Shown here one piece after another: positions 62,281 to 64,000 of a stretch of DNA of 64,000 nucleotides. The notes beneath the pieces were generated by a model. That model made no database searches. It saw nothing but the letters and a program-made list of their open reading frames with translations, and was not told the origin of the DNA. The translations under genes and the position numbers were made by a program. How positions within the stretch are numbered: the first letter of the stretch is position 1; every line of letters begins with the position of its first letter. Source of the DNA: Photobacterium damselae (GTDB lineage: Bacteria > Pseudomonadota > Gammaproteobacteria > Enterobacterales > Vibrionaceae). Location: NCBI RefSeq assembly GCF_003026815.1, contig NZ_PYOG01000002.1, forward strand, positions 186,001-250,000, written 5' to 3'.

Positions 62281-63207
62281 ATGAGCAAATTTACAGCCCC
62301 TACATTTCGTAAAGCTTTTTTACATCCTAAATATTGGCCGACATTATTTTTAGTCGGACTCATGTACATTATCAGTTGGCTCCCGTACTTTATTCAATTT
62401 CGTATGGGTCAAGGCATCGGCCGTTTAGCCATGCATTTTATGAAAAAGCGTCGCCATACTATTGAGCGAAATCTAGAGCTGTGTTTTCCTGAAATGTCTG
62501 AGCAAGAGCGTGCACAGTTAATTCAAGAAAACATTGATAATACTGGTTTAGCATTGTTTGAGACTGGAATGGCTTGGTTTTGGCCAGATTTACGTGTTGA
62601 GCGTCATGTGCAAATTGAAGGATTAGAGCATATCCATAAACTGCAAGCAGAGGGACGAGGCGTTTTACTGATTGCAATCCATTCAATGAACCTTGAATTG
62701 GGTGCTCGTGCATTTGGTATGAAGACTCCTGGTGTTGGCGTTTATCGACCTAATAACAATCCATGTTTTGATTATTTCCAGTTTGAAGGCCGTATCCGTT
62801 CAAATAAATATATGATTGATCGTAAAGATGTTAAGGGTATGCTCAAGGCGCTCGCCCATGGAGAGTTGATGTGGTACGCCCCAGATCATGATTATGGTCG
62901 TCGCCGTTCAACCTTTGCACCTTTATTTGCAGTCGAAAAGGCGTGTACCACTACAGGTACGAGTTTACTTGCTGATGCCTCTCATTGTGCAGTTGTTCCG
63001 TTTGCGATGATTCGTAATACTGACAGTGGACAATATACTTTGAAGATATTCCCTGAATTAGGCGAGTTTCCACATAACGATCCTGATGCAGCAGCTGCTT
63101 ATATAAATAAAGCGATTGAGCGCTCTATTATGGAAGCGCCAAGTCAATATATGTGGCTACATCGCCGTTTTAAAACACGCCCTGAAGGTGAAGAATCTCT
63201 GTACTGA
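62281..63207 (+). CDS. Lipid A acyltransferase, LpxL/LpxP family (copy 2)
   Basis: A 308-residue paralogue of the upstream gene, alike through most of the chain (MSKFTAPTFRKAFLHPKYWPTLF; FIQFRMGQGIGRLAM; HSMNLE catalytic motif; WYAPDHDYG; ends SQYMWLHRRFKTRPEGEESLY). The ATG at 62281 is preferred; the upstream TTG at 62272 adds three residues. The two copies each have a terminator. They may add different chains, or one may act at low temperature as LpxP does in E. coli. Confidence 0.87.
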   Translation: MSKFTAPTFRKAFLHPKYWPTLFLVGLMYIISWLPYFIQFRMGQGIGRLAMHFMKKRRHTIERNLELCFPEMSEQERAQLIQENIDNTGLALFETGMAWFWPDLRVERHVQIEGLEHIHKLQAEGRGVLLIAIHSMNLELGARAFGMKTPGVGVYRPNNNPCFDYFQFEGRIRSNKYMIDRKDVKGMLKALAHGELMWYAPDHDYGRRRSTFAPLFAVEKACTTTGTSLLADASHCAVVPFAMIRNTDSGQYTLKIFPELGEFPHNDPDAAAAYINKAIERSIMEAPSQYMWLHRRFKTRPEGEESLY

Positions 63208-63236
63208 TTTGCAGATGTAGAATTCTGAGCATTAAA

Positions 63237-63266
63237 CCCAGAGTAGCGAAAATACTCTGGGTTTTT
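63237..63266 (+). terminator. Terminator after acyltransferase copy 2
   Basis: CCCAGAGTA/TACTCTGGG perfect 9-bp stem followed by TTTTT. Confidence 0.9.
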
Positions 63267-63359
63267 ATTATGAGTATTCTTTCGCATTTCTTTTGTTTTT
63301 CCCTCGATATACAAAGTTGATTTAGATTCAATAGCAAAATGATTTGTTTTGATTTGGAT

Positions 63360-64000
63360 ATGACTTTGTTTTTCTCATTTCGTTATTTTTGTCGCTTACT
63401 TCTTATTGCTGTGCTTTGGTCATGCAGTACCAGTTCATTTGCTTGTATTGAGCGACAAATCAAAAACGTGTCTTTGTATGAGCCAAACTGTGAGTTTTCG
63501 GTTAGCCGTAAAGAGAGCACCAACAATAAAGCTTATGTGCAGTTTCAATATCAAAAGAAGAACTTGATGGAAACAATGCAAGTGATGCAATCATTAACGT
63601 CATCTCTACCTTACGCAATATCGATTCACAGCTATCAAAATGGTTTTCGTAGTATGGTTGGCCCTGTGGAGCAAAAGGATATTGCAAAAGTTAAGCGCGC
63701 ATTAGCTCAAAAAGGATATCGAGAGACACTAGTTAAATATTTAGCATCAAATTCTGATAGTGACGCTATTTCACAATCTCAAGCTGCTGCTCTTATTGCT
63801 CAATCAAGATCTCAAGCTCATCGTGCCAATAAAAAGATTGCGCAGCAGTATGTCGGTTATCGGATTGGTAAAGTTGGCACTAATGATTTGATCGTGCCAG
63901 TTAAGAAAGAGAGTAATGAGGCGATGTCTAATCGAGTTGGCCGTTTTGCCTATCAAGATACTAAAGCTATTTGTCAGGGGATTCAGGGGCAAGCGAGTAT
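63360..64000 (+). CDS. Partial secreted protein with SPOR-like domain
   Basis: A gene open at the right edge; 213 codons are visible. A signal peptide (MTLFFSFRYFCRLLLIAVLWSCSTSSFA) is followed at about residues 60-125 by a SPOR-like segment with the strand-helix pattern AISIHSYQNGFRSMVGPVEQKDIAKVKRALAQKGYRETLV, a peptidoglycan-binding fold common in cell-division and envelope proteins. A Ser/Gln/Ala-rich helix follows, and then unknown sequence that may begin another domain. The start ATG at 63360 has no clear ribosome site. Confidence 0.6.
   Translation, partial: MTLFFSFRYFCRLLLIAVLWSCSTSSFACIERQIKNVSLYEPNCEFSVSRKESTNNKAYVQFQYQKKNLMETMQVMQSLTSSLPYAISIHSYQNGFRSMVGPVEQKDIAKVKRALAQKGYRETLVKYLASNSDSDAISQSQAAALIAQSRSQAHRANKKIAQQYVGYRIGKVGTNDLIVPVKKESNEAMSNRVGRFAYQDTKAICQGIQGQAS

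Overview
The window is a stretch of gammaproteobacterial chromosome of low to moderate G+C. Gene content and protein similarity point to Vibrionaceae, and Aliivibrio or a close relative is my best guess. The reasons are the typical E. coli-like housekeeping proteins (IhfA, RlmC, YidE, YegD, TsgA, PepT, YajD), two Vibrio-type porins, an AcfD-like lipoprotein, and a tandem glycine riboswitch in front of a sodium:alanine/glycine symporter, an arrangement well known from Vibrio cholerae. I see no rRNA, tRNA, CRISPR array, insertion sequence or prophage. Coding is dense and most units end in clear intrinsic terminators.

Layout. 0-6 kb: ihfA, astE, the overlapping pair btuC-btuD (vitamin B12 import), rlmC, then a FUSC membrane protein (YeeA-like). 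6-15 kb, all on the minus strand: a YidE-type transporter, a split B12-dependent (class II) ribonucleotide reductase (nrdJa-nrdJb), two porins and a DsbA-like lipoprotein. 15-20 kb: YegD Hsp70-like chaperone, HiPIP, a HAD hydrolase, a SnoaL-like protein, and an AGCS symporter under a two-aptamer glycine riboswitch. 20-28 kb: a GH18 chitinase-like protein with an altered active-site motif, a divergent AraC regulator with a degenerate receiver domain, and an RND efflux operon divergent from a TetR gene with a near-perfect palindromic operator. 28-34 kb: small envelope proteins and a 1509-residue AcfD/M60 lipoprotein.

34-40 kb is a dissimilatory/anaerobic sulfite module: tsgA is divergent from a SUMT gene (siroheme precursor) and asrABC, with FNR-like and CRP-like sites between them. 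40-48 kb: a DcuC-family transporter, small conserved genes, an RpiR regulator next to pepT, and a second AGCS symporter. An identical 14-bp inverted-repeat element stands in front of both pepT and the second symporter, so they probably form one peptide/amino-acid regulon. 48-53 kb: a zinc-ribbon microprotein, RNase T2, a small protein that may be an H-NS-like oligomerisation module without a DNA-binding domain, an ABC exporter pair and a TrfB/KorA-like regulator.

53-59 kb holds the least understood unit: a membrane-anchored DUF2760-like protein with a Val-Glu-Lys-rich repeat stalk, followed by two divergent Hsp70 relatives of 611 and 953 residues. 59-64 kb: yajD, an M50 membrane protease, two tandem LpxL-type acyltransferases and the start of a SPOR-like secreted protein that runs off the window.

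Two metabolic threads link distant genes: B12 import (btuCD) with a B12-dependent reductase (nrdJ), and siroheme supply (SUMT) with a siroheme enzyme (AsrC). Family names come from recognition of motifs and remembered homologues. No database search was possible.
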